Assembly: GCF_036959255.1 (NCBI RefSeq)
Contig: NZ_JAWMTI010000012.1
Span: 51,482-115,481 of the forward strand
Direction of reading: 5' to 3'
DNA length: 64,000 bases
Origin: Olivibacter sp036959255
GTDB taxonomy: Bacteria > Bacteroidota > Bacteroidia > Sphingobacteriales > Sphingobacteriaceae
The notes under the pieces were generated by a model. It worked only from the letters and a program-made list of their open reading frames with translations, did not search any database and was not told where the DNA came from. The translations under genes were made by a program, and so were the position numbers. Of the stretch, positions 53,287 through 62,254 are shown in pieces. How positions within the stretch are numbered: the first letter of the stretch is position 1; the number at the start of each line of letters is the position of its first letter.

Positions 53287-53850
53287 ATGTTATTACACAT
53301 TAAAAATATGGTGTGCGACCGTTGTATAATGGTTGTTCGCCAACAATTAGAAAATCTGGGATTACAGATTTTAGAGATATCGCTGGGTACGGTCAAAGTA
53401 TCGGTTGATCCAACGGAGGAACAATTACATCAGATCAGCTCATCTTTGAATATTTTAGGCTTTGAGTTATTAAATAAAGAAAAGAACCAGCTTATCGAAC
53501 GTATAAAAAATGTCGTGATCGAGCTTGTGCACCATTCCGATCTTAAAAATTTAAATGAGAGTATAATGAATGTTGTCTGCAGGCGTCTAAATAAAGATCA
53601 AGCATATTTAAGTCGACTTTTTTCTGACTCTCAAGGTGTTACCATTGAGCGATATATTATCCAGCAGAAAGTCGAAAGGGTAAAAGAATTATTATTATAT
53701 GGAGAATTAACTCTCAATGAGATTTCCTATGAAATGGGGTATAGCAGTACTGCTCATCTTTCGAATCAATTTAAGTCTATTACCGGATTAACTCCAAGCC
53801 GGTTCAAAGGACTGAATAAGCAGGTAAGACTATCACTTGATAAAGTTTAA
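53287..53850 (+). CDS. HMA-domain/AraC-type HTH fusion, probable copper-responsive regulator
   Basis: The first ~65 residues form an HMA-like domain with CDRC (Cys10, Cys13) and the VKVSVDPTEEQL strand-turn. Residues about 75-180 form the AraC double HTH: LNKDQAYLSRLFSDSQGVT, then LTLNEISYEMGYSSTAHLSN, ending FKSITGLTPSRFK. The fusion suggests that metal binding by the CxxC controls DNA binding. It is the only DNA-binding regulator seen in the metal region, so it is the best candidate for the paired ATTATGTAA sites. TTACATGTT at 53283-53291 overlaps its own start codon. Confidence 0.88.
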   Translation: MLLHIKNMVCDRCIMVVRQQLENLGLQILEISLGTVKVSVDPTEEQLHQISSSLNILGFELLNKEKNQLIERIKNVVIELVHHSDLKNLNESIMNVVCRRLNKDQAYLSRLFSDSQGVTIERYIIQQKVERVKELLLYGELTLNEISYEMGYSSTAHLSNQFKSITGLTPSRFKGLNKQVRLSLDKV

Positions 53851-53866
53851 AATTAAAACACCTACT

Positions 53867-54484
53867 ATGAAAAACGTTGTTAAACTAACGCTGTTGGCAA
53901 CAGTTGCCATTGCATTTTTGTCCTGTTCAAAAGACGATGATACCATTAAAATTGAGGAGCATGATAAAAACACGATGATGGGTATCATGCATGAAATGAT
54001 GGATAATATGCATGCTATGCAATTTACCAAAGATCCGAACATCGATTTTGCCATGATGATGCGTATGCATCACGAGGGGGCGATTAAGATGTCGGATCAG
54101 GAGCTATCGACAGGAACTGACGCTACCATGCGCAAAACGGCCGAAAACATTATAGCCGCCCAACAGGCTGAAATAGCGGAATTAACAACTTTTCTCGAAA
54201 GTAATGAGCCGTCAGTTGTTAATGAAGAATTTCAGATGAAAACGATGGAGGGCATGGAAAAATCGTCTAAAAATGCCGATTTACAAGTCATCAACGGTAG
54301 TACCGACGAGGATTTTGCTACATTAATGATTGTCCATCATCAAAGTGCAATTGAAAGCTCGCAACTGCTTCTACAGCTGGGTGAGAGCGAACAAATGAAG
54401 GCAATGGCAAAGAAGATAATCGACGACCAACAAAAAGAGATCGCCGAATTACAAGATTGGATATTGGCCAATCGGAACAATTAA
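53867..54484 (+). CDS. DUF305-family lipoprotein
   Basis: A lipobox (FLSC, about Cys19) marks an envelope lipoprotein. The mature part is the DUF305 ferritin-like helical domain with the two repeated signatures MMMRMHHEGAIKMSDQEL and TLMIVHHQSAIESSQLLL. MHHxxA-type motifs with adjacent Met and His can bind metal, and the family is common in copper/silver clusters. The start at 53867 is preferred; the longer frame adds residues overlapping the regulator gene. Length is 205 residues. Confidence 0.88.
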   Translation: MKNVVKLTLLATVAIAFLSCSKDDDTIKIEEHDKNTMMGIMHEMMDNMHAMQFTKDPNIDFAMMMRMHHEGAIKMSDQELSTGTDATMRKTAENIIAAQQAEIAELTTFLESNEPSVVNEEFQMKTMEGMEKSSKNADLQVINGSTDEDFATLMIVHHQSAIESSQLLLQLGESEQMKAMAKKIIDDQQKEIAELQDWILANRNN

Positions 54485-54513
54485 TCATTTTTTTAACATT
54501 AAACATTTTATTT

Positions 54514-54858
54514 ATGTCACATCAAGAGTATCAAAACTGCATTGAAGCATGTAATGCTTGTGCAGTTATCTGCAACCACTGTGCTATCGCATGTTTAAAT
54601 GAAGAAGATGTAAGTCATCTAAAAAAATGCATTCAATTAGATCTAGAATGCGCAGCGATCTGTCGATCGGCTGCAGAAGTTATGAGCTTAGGAAGTAGAT
54701 ACAGCGAACAGATCTGTAAAGTCTGCGCTGAAATCTGTAATGCATGCGCAGAAGAATGTGAAAAGCATGCCAGTATGGGGATGGAACATTGCCGCGAATG
54801 CGCGGAAGCTTGCCGTAGATGTGCGCAAGCATGTGAGGAAATGTCTCATGTAGCTTAA
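54514..54858 (+). CDS. Cys-rich four-helix-bundle copper storage protein (Csp-like)
   Basis: A 114-residue protein without a signal peptide, with regularly placed cysteines (CNACAVICNHC, CAAICRSAAEV, CKVCAEICNAC, CRECAEACRRC). This is the pattern of Csp/DUF326 copper-storage proteins, which bind many Cu+ ions inside a four-helix bundle. It is expected to be cytosolic (Csp3-like), buffering Cu+ alongside the CopZ-like protein. The upstream extension to 54457 has no such character, so ATG 54514 is preferred. Confidence 0.9.
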   Translation: MSHQEYQNCIEACNACAVICNHCAIACLNEEDVSHLKKCIQLDLECAAICRSAAEVMSLGSRYSEQICKVCAEICNACAEECEKHASMGMEHCRECAEACRRCAQACEEMSHVA

Positions 54859-54865
54859 CTGATCA

Positions 54866-54894
54866 GCGGGGCTCTATTGAAGATGGAGCCTCGC
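54866..54894 (+). terminator. Hairpin after the Csp-like gene, possible terminator
   Basis: GCGGGGCTC (54866-54874) pairs with GAGCCTCGC (54886-54894) with one G-T pair. There is no strong T run, so termination is uncertain. Confidence 0.45.
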
Positions 54895-54928
54895 TGGTTC
54901 ATTACAATTAATCACCTATGCTACCTAC

Positions 54929-56083
54929 ATGTTTAAAGCCTGTACAACCTTAACAGAATCAGTTGAAGAACGGAGAAATCAGCAACCTGTTAGAATTGAT
55001 ATTATCGATGCGTTAAGAGGATTCTGTCTATTAGGCATTATTCTTGCACATGCCGATAGTATTTATAGACTCGGAACAGACCTCGACGTTTTAAGTAATG
55101 CCGATAATTATGTTAGCCTTCTTTTAGCATTATTTATACACAAGAAATTTTACACGATATTCGCATTTTTATTCGGTTTAAGTTTTTCCATCCAATTAAA
55201 AAATGCTCGAAGTAAAATGGAAAAATTTACATTAAAATATACTTGGAGACTTGTGATCCTCTTTTGTATTGGTTTTCTGCACAACCTGCTTTATCCTTTT
55301 GATATTCTACAGATTTATGCGGCAATGGGCTTACTTTTGCTTGTATTCAAGGACGTAACCGGCAAAGACTGTCTATATATGTTTTTTTTCTTCTTTTTAT
55401 TAAGTTCTTTTAGTTTTTCTTATAAAAAGGAAATATATGAGTTCACTGGCTATTTAAAAATAGGTGACTCATATTTACCAAGATTTGTTTCAAGGCAGAT
55501 TTCATCAGGACTTTTCTTTATGATAATTGGGCTTTTCATTCTTGGAAAATGGCTTGGCGAAAGAGACTTATTAACCTTTTCAAGAAATGTTACAGTAATA
55601 AAGAAATGTTTGTTGTATTCTATTTTATCCTTTATTATCCTTTGGTTATCTGGTCGTGTATTTGATGATAGATTAAATCAATTGAAAATCTTTAACGTTT
55701 TTATGTCTGTAAGAATTTCGGCAATGGAGTTAATGTTATCAGCAATTTATGTATTTGTCTTTGCTCTTGGATATATTATGTTTTCCAGAATAAGCATTTT
55801 AAAGTTTCGGGTATTTGCCGCTGTCGGAAGAATGGGACTAACCAATTACATTGTTCAGACCGTATTTTTTTATGCATTATTTCATACTAATCTTAATTTT
55901 TCTAAAAATTACGGTCTGTCAATTACTGTTTTATTTGCAATAATCTTCTATATGGTGCAGATAAAAATTTCACAATGGTGGTTTAACAGATATAAACTAG
56001 GGCCTTTGGAATGGTTCTGGCGGATTAGTACCGACCTTAAATACCTTAGTAATGTGCGAGAAAAAAGTTTGTGTAGGAAATGA
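54929..56083 (+). CDS. DUF418-family membrane protein
   Basis: The 384-residue polytopic protein starts IDIIDALRGFCLLGIILAH, the usual N-terminal signature of DUF418 proteins. About eight to ten hydrophobic segments follow, with VGRMGLTNYIVQT and a C-terminal YKLGPLEWFWR, also characteristic. DUF418 proteins are thought to act in transport but are not well defined. There is no visible link to metal handling. AT content looks higher than in the metal genes, which may mean a separate origin. Confidence 0.85.
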   Translation: MFKACTTLTESVEERRNQQPVRIDIIDALRGFCLLGIILAHADSIYRLGTDLDVLSNADNYVSLLLALFIHKKFYTIFAFLFGLSFSIQLKNARSKMEKFTLKYTWRLVILFCIGFLHNLLYPFDILQIYAAMGLLLLVFKDVTGKDCLYMFFFFFLLSSFSFSYKKEIYEFTGYLKIGDSYLPRFVSRQISSGLFFMIIGLFILGKWLGERDLLTFSRNVTVIKKCLLYSILSFIILWLSGRVFDDRLNQLKIFNVFMSVRISAMELMLSAIYVFVFALGYIMFSRISILKFRVFAAVGRMGLTNYIVQTVFFYALFHTNLNFSKNYGLSITVLFAIIFYMVQIKISQWWFNRYKLGPLEWFWRISTDLKYLSNVREKSLCRK

Positions 56084-56206
56084 TATAGCAATCAAATGTG
56101 GTTTCTTTAATAAAGGTTTTTTTAATTTTTCTTTCACCACCACCCAACAAGTTGTCAATGACTTGAATAAATTCTCTCAACTTTGCCTGTAAATAAAGTC
56201 AGAGCC

Positions 56207-56383
56207 ATGAAAAGAATTAAAAAGAAAAGACAAACGGGAACGGCAGATTTTCCAAAGAATCTTCATCCTACTATCAAACCTTTCCGCAACACTAGGACAC
56301 GTATACGTCAACTTTTACGTTCTTTTATACCTCTTCATTCTCATCAGGAGGGAGAAGCCATTGAACCTCTTTCCCCCAATTAG
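56207..56383 (+). CDS. Small basic hypothetical protein, uncertain
   Basis: A 58-residue frame rich in Lys and Arg (MKRIKKKRQTGTADFP start), of no recognised family. It lies in the 499-base interval between the DUF418 gene and the mobilization genes. The composition is coherent, but no strong ribosome site is visible, so it could be spurious. The rest of the interval 56084-56582 contains inverted repeats discussed under the candidate transfer origin. Confidence 0.25.
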   Translation: MKRIKKKRQTGTADFPKNLHPTIKPFRNTRTRIRQLLRSFIPLHSHQEGEAIEPLSPN

Positions 56384-56481
56384 GGTATGGCCATTTATGT
56401 TCAAAAAAAATAATCCATTAATAGATAACCCAAGCTCAGACTACGTACTGGTCGGTCAATTATGGCCCACGCGGGTGGGCA

Positions 56482-56557
56482 GCAAAGATGTATTTTCGTA
56501 TACGAAAATATCTTTGCCGTCCTTGAGGCCGGGTACTTTGCTCGGAACTCGCAAAGT
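56482..56557. other. Inverted repeats upstream of the mobilization genes, candidate oriT or operator
   Basis: GCAAAGATGTATTTTCGTA (56482-56500) is almost the reverse complement of TACGAAAATATCTTTGC (56501-56517), with two extra bases in the left arm. A second pair, ACTTTGC (56535-56541) and GCAAAGT (56551-56557), follows. Such repeats just before relaxase genes are typical of oriT or of a relaxosome-protein binding site. No nick site can be assigned. Confidence 0.45.
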
Positions 56558-56582
56558 CTGAACTTTCTAAAAGGTGTGATTT

Positions 56583-56993
56583 ATGCCCAGGAAAAAAATC
56601 AAAGATCAAGAACAGGTACTTACTAATCCGATTGTTATAAGGGTCACCTTGAATGAGTTTAATAAGCTTGAAAAGGTCAGGAAAGAAAGTGATTGCAGGA
56701 GCATTGGAGAAGTGGTCAGAAAGATGCTTTTAAAACAACGGATAACCTACCTGCACAAGGATATTTCTATGAATGGTCCTATGGAAGAGCTTGCATTGAT
56801 AAGAAAAGAGATTAAAGCTATAGGTGTCAATATCAATCAGCAGACGCATCGTTTTCATACCAGTCAGAATGAGGCTGAACGGGCCTTTTTTGCTCTTAAA
56901 ACAGCCAGTACCTATAAACAGATGGAACCCAAGCTGGAACATCTGTTAAGTATCGTTTCAAAACTTGCTGAAAAATGGTTGCACGGATCATGA
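56583..56993 (+). CDS. MobC-like relaxosome accessory protein
   Basis: The 136-residue protein begins with a ribbon-helix-helix-like region (NPIVIRVTLNEFNKLEKVRK, then SIGEVVRKMLLKQ) and has a helical C-terminal half with ALIRKEIKAIGVNINQQTHR, the MobC/MbeC signature. It probably binds oriT and helps the relaxase. Its end overlaps the relaxase start by 19 bases, so the two are translationally coupled. Confidence 0.85.
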   Translation: MPRKKIKDQEQVLTNPIVIRVTLNEFNKLEKVRKESDCRSIGEVVRKMLLKQRITYLHKDISMNGPMEELALIRKEIKAIGVNINQQTHRFHTSQNEAERAFFALKTASTYKQMEPKLEHLLSIVSKLAEKWLHGS

Positions 56994-58264
56994 TAGGTAA
57001 AAGTATACGCGGCATACTGCATTATAATGAGCAGAAGGTTGCGGAAGGTTCTGCCACGCTGATTATGGCCAGCGGCTTTGCGTATGACATCGACAAACTT
57101 GACTTCGCTCATAAACTTAGACGGTTTGAACACCTAATCTGCCTTAAACCAAGCGTAAGCACGAATGCACTCCATATCTCGTTGAACTTCCATTCAAGTG
57201 AAAAACTGGATGACACTAAAATGCAACAGATCGCAGCAGCCTATATGGAACGTATCAGGTTTGGTGACCAACCTTTTCTGGTATATCGGCACCACGATGT
57301 TTCCCATCAGCATTTCCATATCGCAACGGTAAATATAAAAAAGGATGGCAACTCCATCGACCTACATAATATAGGGAGGATAAAATCGGAACAGGCAAGA
57401 AAATTCATAGAGAAAGAATTTGGCCTGATAAGAGCGGAGAGCAAAACATATCATCCAGAGCCAGCTATAAAGGCAATTGATCCTGAGAGGATACAATATG
57501 GTCATTTGCCTACCAAAAGGGCAATCGCCAGTGTGGTTACGACGGTGATGAATAGCTATAAGTTCACGTCACTTGCAGAATTTAATGCAGTGCTCAAACA
57601 GTTCAATGTCGTGGCAGACAGGGGGAGTGAGGAAAGCGAAATGTTCAGAAAAAAAGGTCTTCTTTATTCAGTACTGGACAGACAGGGCCATAAGGTTGGA
57701 GTTCCGATCAAGGCAAGCAGCTTTTATAGTAAACCTATCCTTAAACGGTTGGAAAGAAAGTTTGAACAAAATGTCGAGAAAAGAAAACCTTATCGAGCTG
57801 ATTTAAAAAATCGAATCGATCAGGCGATCAGCAAATACGAACACATTACCAAGCAGACACTAATTACCGAATTACAAAAACGTGGGATATCGCTTATTTT
57901 TCGCCAGAATGAAGAAGGGTTTATATACGGCGCTACATTTATTGATCACCGGTGTAAAACCGTTTTTAATGGCAGCAGTCTTGGGAAAGCTTACAGTGCA
58001 AAAGCCCTGAAGGAAAAACTTGCCGAAAACGATAAGATCACGACCTATCTGGCGAAACCAAAAAGAATAAACAGTTACCTAAAACCCCTCAGTGAAGAAA
58101 AGCGCCTTCAATATACCGAAAAAATCAACCTTTCCGATCTGACTGTCTCTACTACTACAACTGATAAAATACTAAAAGATCTTCTTGATCCCGAGTATAC
58201 CGGATATGCACCTTCTATAACCTCTAAAAAGAAAAAAAGAAGAATAAAGCGAAAAAAACCATGA
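56975..58264 (+). CDS. Relaxase/mobilization nuclease (MobA/VirD2 type)
   Basis: The N-terminal nuclease domain has the metal-binding histidines in VYRHHDVSHQHFHIATVNI, with the HxH core (QHFHI). SIRGILHYNEQKV, near the N-terminus, contains a Tyr in the position expected for the DNA-nicking tyrosine. The C-terminal part (about 270-429) is basic and of unknown fold. It would nick oriT and lead the strand into the recipient. At 429 residues it matches Bacteroidota mobilization proteins. It overlaps the coupling-protein gene by 4 bases. Confidence 0.9.
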   Translation: MVARIMIGKSIRGILHYNEQKVAEGSATLIMASGFAYDIDKLDFAHKLRRFEHLICLKPSVSTNALHISLNFHSSEKLDDTKMQQIAAAYMERIRFGDQPFLVYRHHDVSHQHFHIATVNIKKDGNSIDLHNIGRIKSEQARKFIEKEFGLIRAESKTYHPEPAIKAIDPERIQYGHLPTKRAIASVVTTVMNSYKFTSLAEFNAVLKQFNVVADRGSEESEMFRKKGLLYSVLDRQGHKVGVPIKASSFYSKPILKRLERKFEQNVEKRKPYRADLKNRIDQAISKYEHITKQTLITELQKRGISLIFRQNEEGFIYGATFIDHRCKTVFNGSSLGKAYSAKALKEKLAENDKITTYLAKPKRINSYLKPLSEEKRLQYTEKINLSDLTVSTTTTDKILKDLLDPEYTGYAPSITSKKKKRRIKRKKP

Positions 58265-60394
58265 ACACAGGAGAAGATATACAGGGATTGAGGAAAATCA
58301 TTGACTTTTCCCGACTGATCAGCATATTCATATTGGCTATCCATTTCTATCTATTCTGTTATAAAGCTTTTGAACAATGGGGCTGGATAGCCGAAATTAC
58401 CGATCGAATCATAAGTATTATTGCAAAGACGGGCCTTTATTCCGACATCTTCTTGCCCAAACTAGCTGCACTGGGTTTGTTATCGATATCCCTGTTGGGA
58501 GCAAAGGGCAAAAAGGATGAAAAGATGAAGGTAAGGGTGATCGTTTGCTATATTATTACCGGACTGTTACTTTACTTCATAAGTATACTTTGTTTTTATA
58601 TCCCTTCCGGAATAGCGGTCATTGCTGCACTCTATATGCTGGTAACATCAATAGGTTACCTCCTGATCCTCACGGGAGGAGTATACCTCTCAAGGCTATT
58701 GAAAGAAAAGCTTAGCCATGATATCTTTAATACCGAGAATGAAACCTTTCCACAGGAAGAACGGTTATTGGAAAATGAATTTTCCGTTAACCTCCCGACA
58801 AAATACCAGCTTAAGGGGAAGATAAGGAACGGTTGGATAAACTTCATCAATCTTTTCAGAGGCTTGTTGGTAGCCGGAACCCCTGGCGCGGGGAAAAGTT
58901 ACTTTGTCATTCGCCATATCATTGATCAGCATATAAAAAAGGGGTTCTCCGTCTTCTTATATGATTTTAAATTCGATGATCTGTCCAGGATTACCTATAA
59001 TGCATTATTGAGATATCGGAAGAATTATACCGTGAAGCCAACCTTTTGGGTGATCGATTTCGAGAAAATATATCATCGGTGCAATCCCTTGGATCCCGAA
59101 AGTATGGACGATATAACCGATGCTACGGAGGCAAGCCGTACCATTATGCTTGGCCTTAACCGCGACTGGATAAAAAAGGAAGGTGACTTCTTTGTAGAGA
59201 GTCCCATAAACTTCCTAACAGCCATTATCTGGTTTCTTCGGAAGTATGAAGACGGGAGATATTGCACCCTGCCGCATGTTATAGAGCTGATGCAAGTGGA
59301 TTATGATCCGCTTTTTGCCGTATTGCAACAGGAGGAACAGATCAAGGTACTGATAAACCCATTTATATCCGCCTTTCAGAATAATGCAAAAGAGCAGCTT
59401 GAAGGACAGATCGCCAGCGCAAAAATCGGATTGGCCAGATTATCCTCGCCCCAATTATATTATGTTCTGAGCGGCAATGATTTTACCTTGGATGTTAATA
59501 ACCCAAAAGCTCCAAAAATCGTATGCGTTGGTAACAACCCGCAGAAACTACAGGTGTTCGGCCCTGTACTTTCCCTCTTCATTTCAAGAATGATAAAACT
59601 GGTCAACAGGAAAGGCCAACTTAAAAGCAGCCTTATTTTTGATGAGTTTCCAACTATCTACTTTAACAATATCGATAGCCTTATTGCTACAGCAAGGAGC
59701 AACAAAGTAGCCACGGTATTAGCCGTTCAGGATTTCAGCCAGCTAAAAAAAGATTACGGGGCAGACCAAGCAGATGTAATAACCGGAATTGTCGGGAATA
59801 TTANTTGCTACAGCAAGGAGCAACAAAGTAGCCACGGTATTAGCCGTTCAGGATTTCAGCCAGCTAAAAAAAGATTACGGGGCAGACCAAGCAGATGTAA
59901 TAACCGGAATTGTCGGGAATATTATCAGCGGACAGGTGACCGGCGATACTGCAAAAAAATTATCTGAGACATTTGGCAAAATTGTTCAGGATCGACAGAG
60001 TCTGAGCATAAACAGCAGTGACACATCCATCTCAAAATCTACGCAGTTGGATGCCGCCATTCCGGCAAGCAAGATAGCAACACTCTCATCAGGCGTGTTT
60101 GTTGGCGTTGTTGCCGACAACCCGGACTGTAAGATACCACAGAAAATTTTTCATGCAGAAATACAGAATGACCATGAGGCAATAAAGGCAGAGGAAGCTT
60201 CTTATAGAGATATACCGCTTGTTGAAAAGGTGACATCAGAGGACATACAGGAAACCTATCTCAATATAAAGGATGATATACAGCAGTTGATAACAAAAGA
60301 GCTAGCAAAGATAACCGCGTCACTGCCCAAACAGAATGAGGCCCACAAAAAAAATACTCCACCGCTCCCTGAACAGGCGTCCTTGTCTTTATAA
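58261..60394 (+). CDS. Type IV coupling protein (VirD4/TraG/MobC-like); frame broken by a 120-bp duplication with an N
   Basis: The protein has N-terminal membrane segments (about 15-130), then an ATPase domain with Walker A VAGTPGAGKSYFV and Walker B SSLIFDEFPTIYF. It would hand the relaxase-DNA complex to a secretion channel. Bases 59684-59803 are repeated exactly at 59805-59924, with an N at 59804. The 121-base offset shifts the frame. Removing one copy joins the two open frames into one of 670 residues, so the gene is probably intact in the organism. Confidence 0.85.
59684..59924. repeat. 120-bp exact tandem duplication separated by one N (assembly join)
   Basis: 59684-59803 and 59805-59924 are identical. 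A single N between identical ends is the signature of two contigs whose overlap was not merged. The repeat lies inside the coupling-protein gene. Confidence 0.85.
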
Positions 60395-60481
60395 AGTGCT
60401 TTTTTTAACCGTATCAACAAAAGGGTGATTAATCCGTACCACCCTAACCACCCATTTTATTGAAAAAATAATTTTTCCTTT

Positions 60482-61057
60482 ATGGATAAAATTCAGGCTA
60501 TGGTGGAATTACGACAAAGACTACAATCCCTAAAAACAGCTAACGAAAAGACCATCATGTTGTTAGAGGATCTCTTCTCCCCAATTTCATTTAAACGAAG
60601 CTGGGTGATTTCCTATCCTACAGGTATTTCTACTGCATATCTTTATTATATCACAGGTGGTCTAGTAAGAGGTGTGGTTTCTAAATCCAGTGGAGACTAC
60701 TGCTTATGGATAATCGACAAAGGTTTTATAGTGCCGGGTAATGGCTTTCTATCCGGAACAAAAAAAGAGGAACTTATTCAGGTTTTAAATGATACAGACG
60801 GATACGCCCTTAACCTTTTACGCGCAGATGCCATTGCGCGTAACAACATCAATATGTACAGAATGCTACTGGAAATTTATGAAGAGGCCGTAGTGGAAGG
60901 TGCCGGAAGAGAGATCATGCTGCGAATTAAAAATGCAACAGACCGATATAACTACTTTCTTATGGAATATCCTGATCTTGCCAGAAAATTGACCGTTGAA
61001 CAACAGGCCCAATACCTACAAATTGACAGGAGATATCTGTACAAGATTATCAAATAA
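60482..61057 (+). CDS. Crp/Fnr-like regulatory protein, tentative
   Basis: The 191-residue protein has a central beta-rich part (SWVISYPTGISTAYLYYITGG, CLWIIDKGFIVPGNGFLSG), a long helix, and a C-terminal segment EYPDLARKLTVEQQAQYLQI ending DRRYLYKIIK. This is the layout of the short Bacteroidota Crp/Fnr-type proteins with a compact HTH at the end. Cyclic-nucleotide residues are not evident. The gene stands alone downstream of the mobilization block. The target is unknown. Confidence 0.6.
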   Translation: MDKIQAMVELRQRLQSLKTANEKTIMLLEDLFSPISFKRSWVISYPTGISTAYLYYITGGLVRGVVSKSSGDYCLWIIDKGFIVPGNGFLSGTKKEELIQVLNDTDGYALNLLRADAIARNNINMYRMLLEIYEEAVVEGAGREIMLRIKNATDRYNYFLMEYPDLARKLTVEQQAQYLQIDRRYLYKIIK

Positions 61058-61356
61058 AACCACTACTTTAAAATCGTAGGTTTTCTCTTCACCAAGCCGA
61101 AAATAAGCAGATTTTCACATAAGCTATTTTTATGGGGTGAAACCATTTTATTCCTCACTACATTTCTTTCAAAACTGCTCTAGTTCAACATAAAGGATGC
61201 TTAAGCATGATTAATGACCTAAAGTTTATCGCTTTTGTGACAAGAATCTGTGTCTTTTACGACAAAACCATGTCTCATATCCGACAAAAGTTTTCGAAAA
61301 CTGATATAAAGATTTATTTCTCACTTTCAGAACTTTATCACATAAGATTACAGATA

Positions 61357-61893
61357 ATGAAAGTGGCAATATTTCAAAAAAATAATCTATTATGCAAACT
61401 TAATGGCAAGTTCCGGCACTTATGGGGAGCCGTTCGCTCATGGAACTGGAAAGAAATACTTATGATTGGCACAGTTGTATTTGTCATCATTTTATTTTCG
61501 TATACCGCTGTAAGCAAACTGCTGGGTTATGAAAAATTTGTCTTTCAAATGCGGCTTGCTCCCGTTCCTTTTATGAAAACTATGGCACCGGTTATCGGCA
61601 GGGTTCTTCCATGGATCGAATTGGCGCTGGTGGTAATGCTCTATAAGGAAAAAACAAGGTTGTTGGCCTATAAAGCCTCATTTGTGCTGATGGTTTTATT
61701 CGAAATTTATATTACGTGGATGAAAGTTGTTTCCGTCAGGACCGGAATCACCCTACCTTGTACGTGTGGCGGGATTTTATCCCGAATGGGTTGGGAGCAG
61801 CACCTTTTTTTCAACGCTTCTGTAATTGTGCTTTTACTACTGTCGATTTATTGGCATAGAGGAAAATATCCAAACAAAAATAACAAACCATAA
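61357..61893 (+). CDS. MauE/DoxX-family membrane protein
   Basis: With the start at 61357 the protein is 178 residues with four hydrophobic segments. It has the FSYTAVSKLLGYEKFVFQMR and LPWIELALVVML segments and a PCTCGG motif in the third loop (about 127-132), a probable redox-active Cys pair. The longer frame from 61207 adds 50 residues without membrane or family character. MauE-type proteins are implied in disulfide or methylamine dehydrogenase maturation. The small exported protein gene follows after 34 bases. Confidence 0.8.
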   Translation: MKVAIFQKNNLLCKLNGKFRHLWGAVRSWNWKEILMIGTVVFVIILFSYTAVSKLLGYEKFVFQMRLAPVPFMKTMAPVIGRVLPWIELALVVMLYKEKTRLLAYKASFVLMVLFEIYITWMKVVSVRTGITLPCTCGGILSRMGWEQHLFFNASVIVLLLLSIYWHRGKYPNKNNKP

Positions 61894-61927
61894 TTCACAT
61901 ATTTTTTCACTCTAAAACTTTAAAATT

Positions 61928-62215
61928 ATGAAAAAGTTAAGTTCAAAATCAAAAATCCTTTTAGGAGCATTCTTGTTGGGAAGTTCAATTGCGGTAGCAA
62001 CAGAACTCGCGAACCAACCAAATGCTCAGGAGACCAGGTATGATTGGGAAAGTACAAGCATTGCACCTGAAAATCCCAGCTCGTCTTTGCAAAACGCAAC
62101 CACTCAGGAAGCGATCGATCATTACGGCTGCGAAAATGGCGCCAATGTCTGCGCTAACGGCGAGAAGGTTAGTGGCCCGGGGCCAGATGCCACCACATTG
62201 AATTTTGGCCTATAA
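61928..62215 (+). CDS. Small exported Cys-containing protein (DUF6520-like)
   Basis: A 95-residue protein with a signal-like N-terminus (KSKILLGAFLLGSSIAVATE). The mature region is acidic and low in hydrophobic residues, with one Cys pair in YGCENGANVCANGE (spacing C-x7-C). It resembles the small DUF6520 proteins that sit beside MauE-like genes in Bacteroidota, though I am not certain of the family. A redox relation to the MauE-like neighbour is plausible but inferred. A strong hairpin follows. Confidence 0.65.
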   Translation: MKKLSSKSKILLGAFLLGSSIAVATELANQPNAQETRYDWESTSIAPENPSSSLQNATTQEAIDHYGCENGANVCANGEKVSGPGPDATTLNFGL

Positions 62216-62224
62216 CACTACTTT

Positions 62225-62254
62225 GAGATATGGAGTCTTAGGGCTCCATATCTC
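62225..62254. terminator. Bidirectional terminator between the DUF6520-like and TlpA-like genes
   Basis: GAGATATGGAG (62225-62235) pairs perfectly with CTCCATATCTC (62244-62254). The stop codon of the minus-strand TlpA-like gene (62238-62240) lies in the loop. Confidence 0.7.

Noticed and set aside
56361..56561. 66-residue frame before mobC
   Set aside because: It crosses the inverted repeats of the candidate oriT and has no protein-like features.
58261..60394. Coupling protein as a pseudogene
   Set aside because: The frameshift comes only from the 120-bp repeat around an N; collapse restores a single frame.
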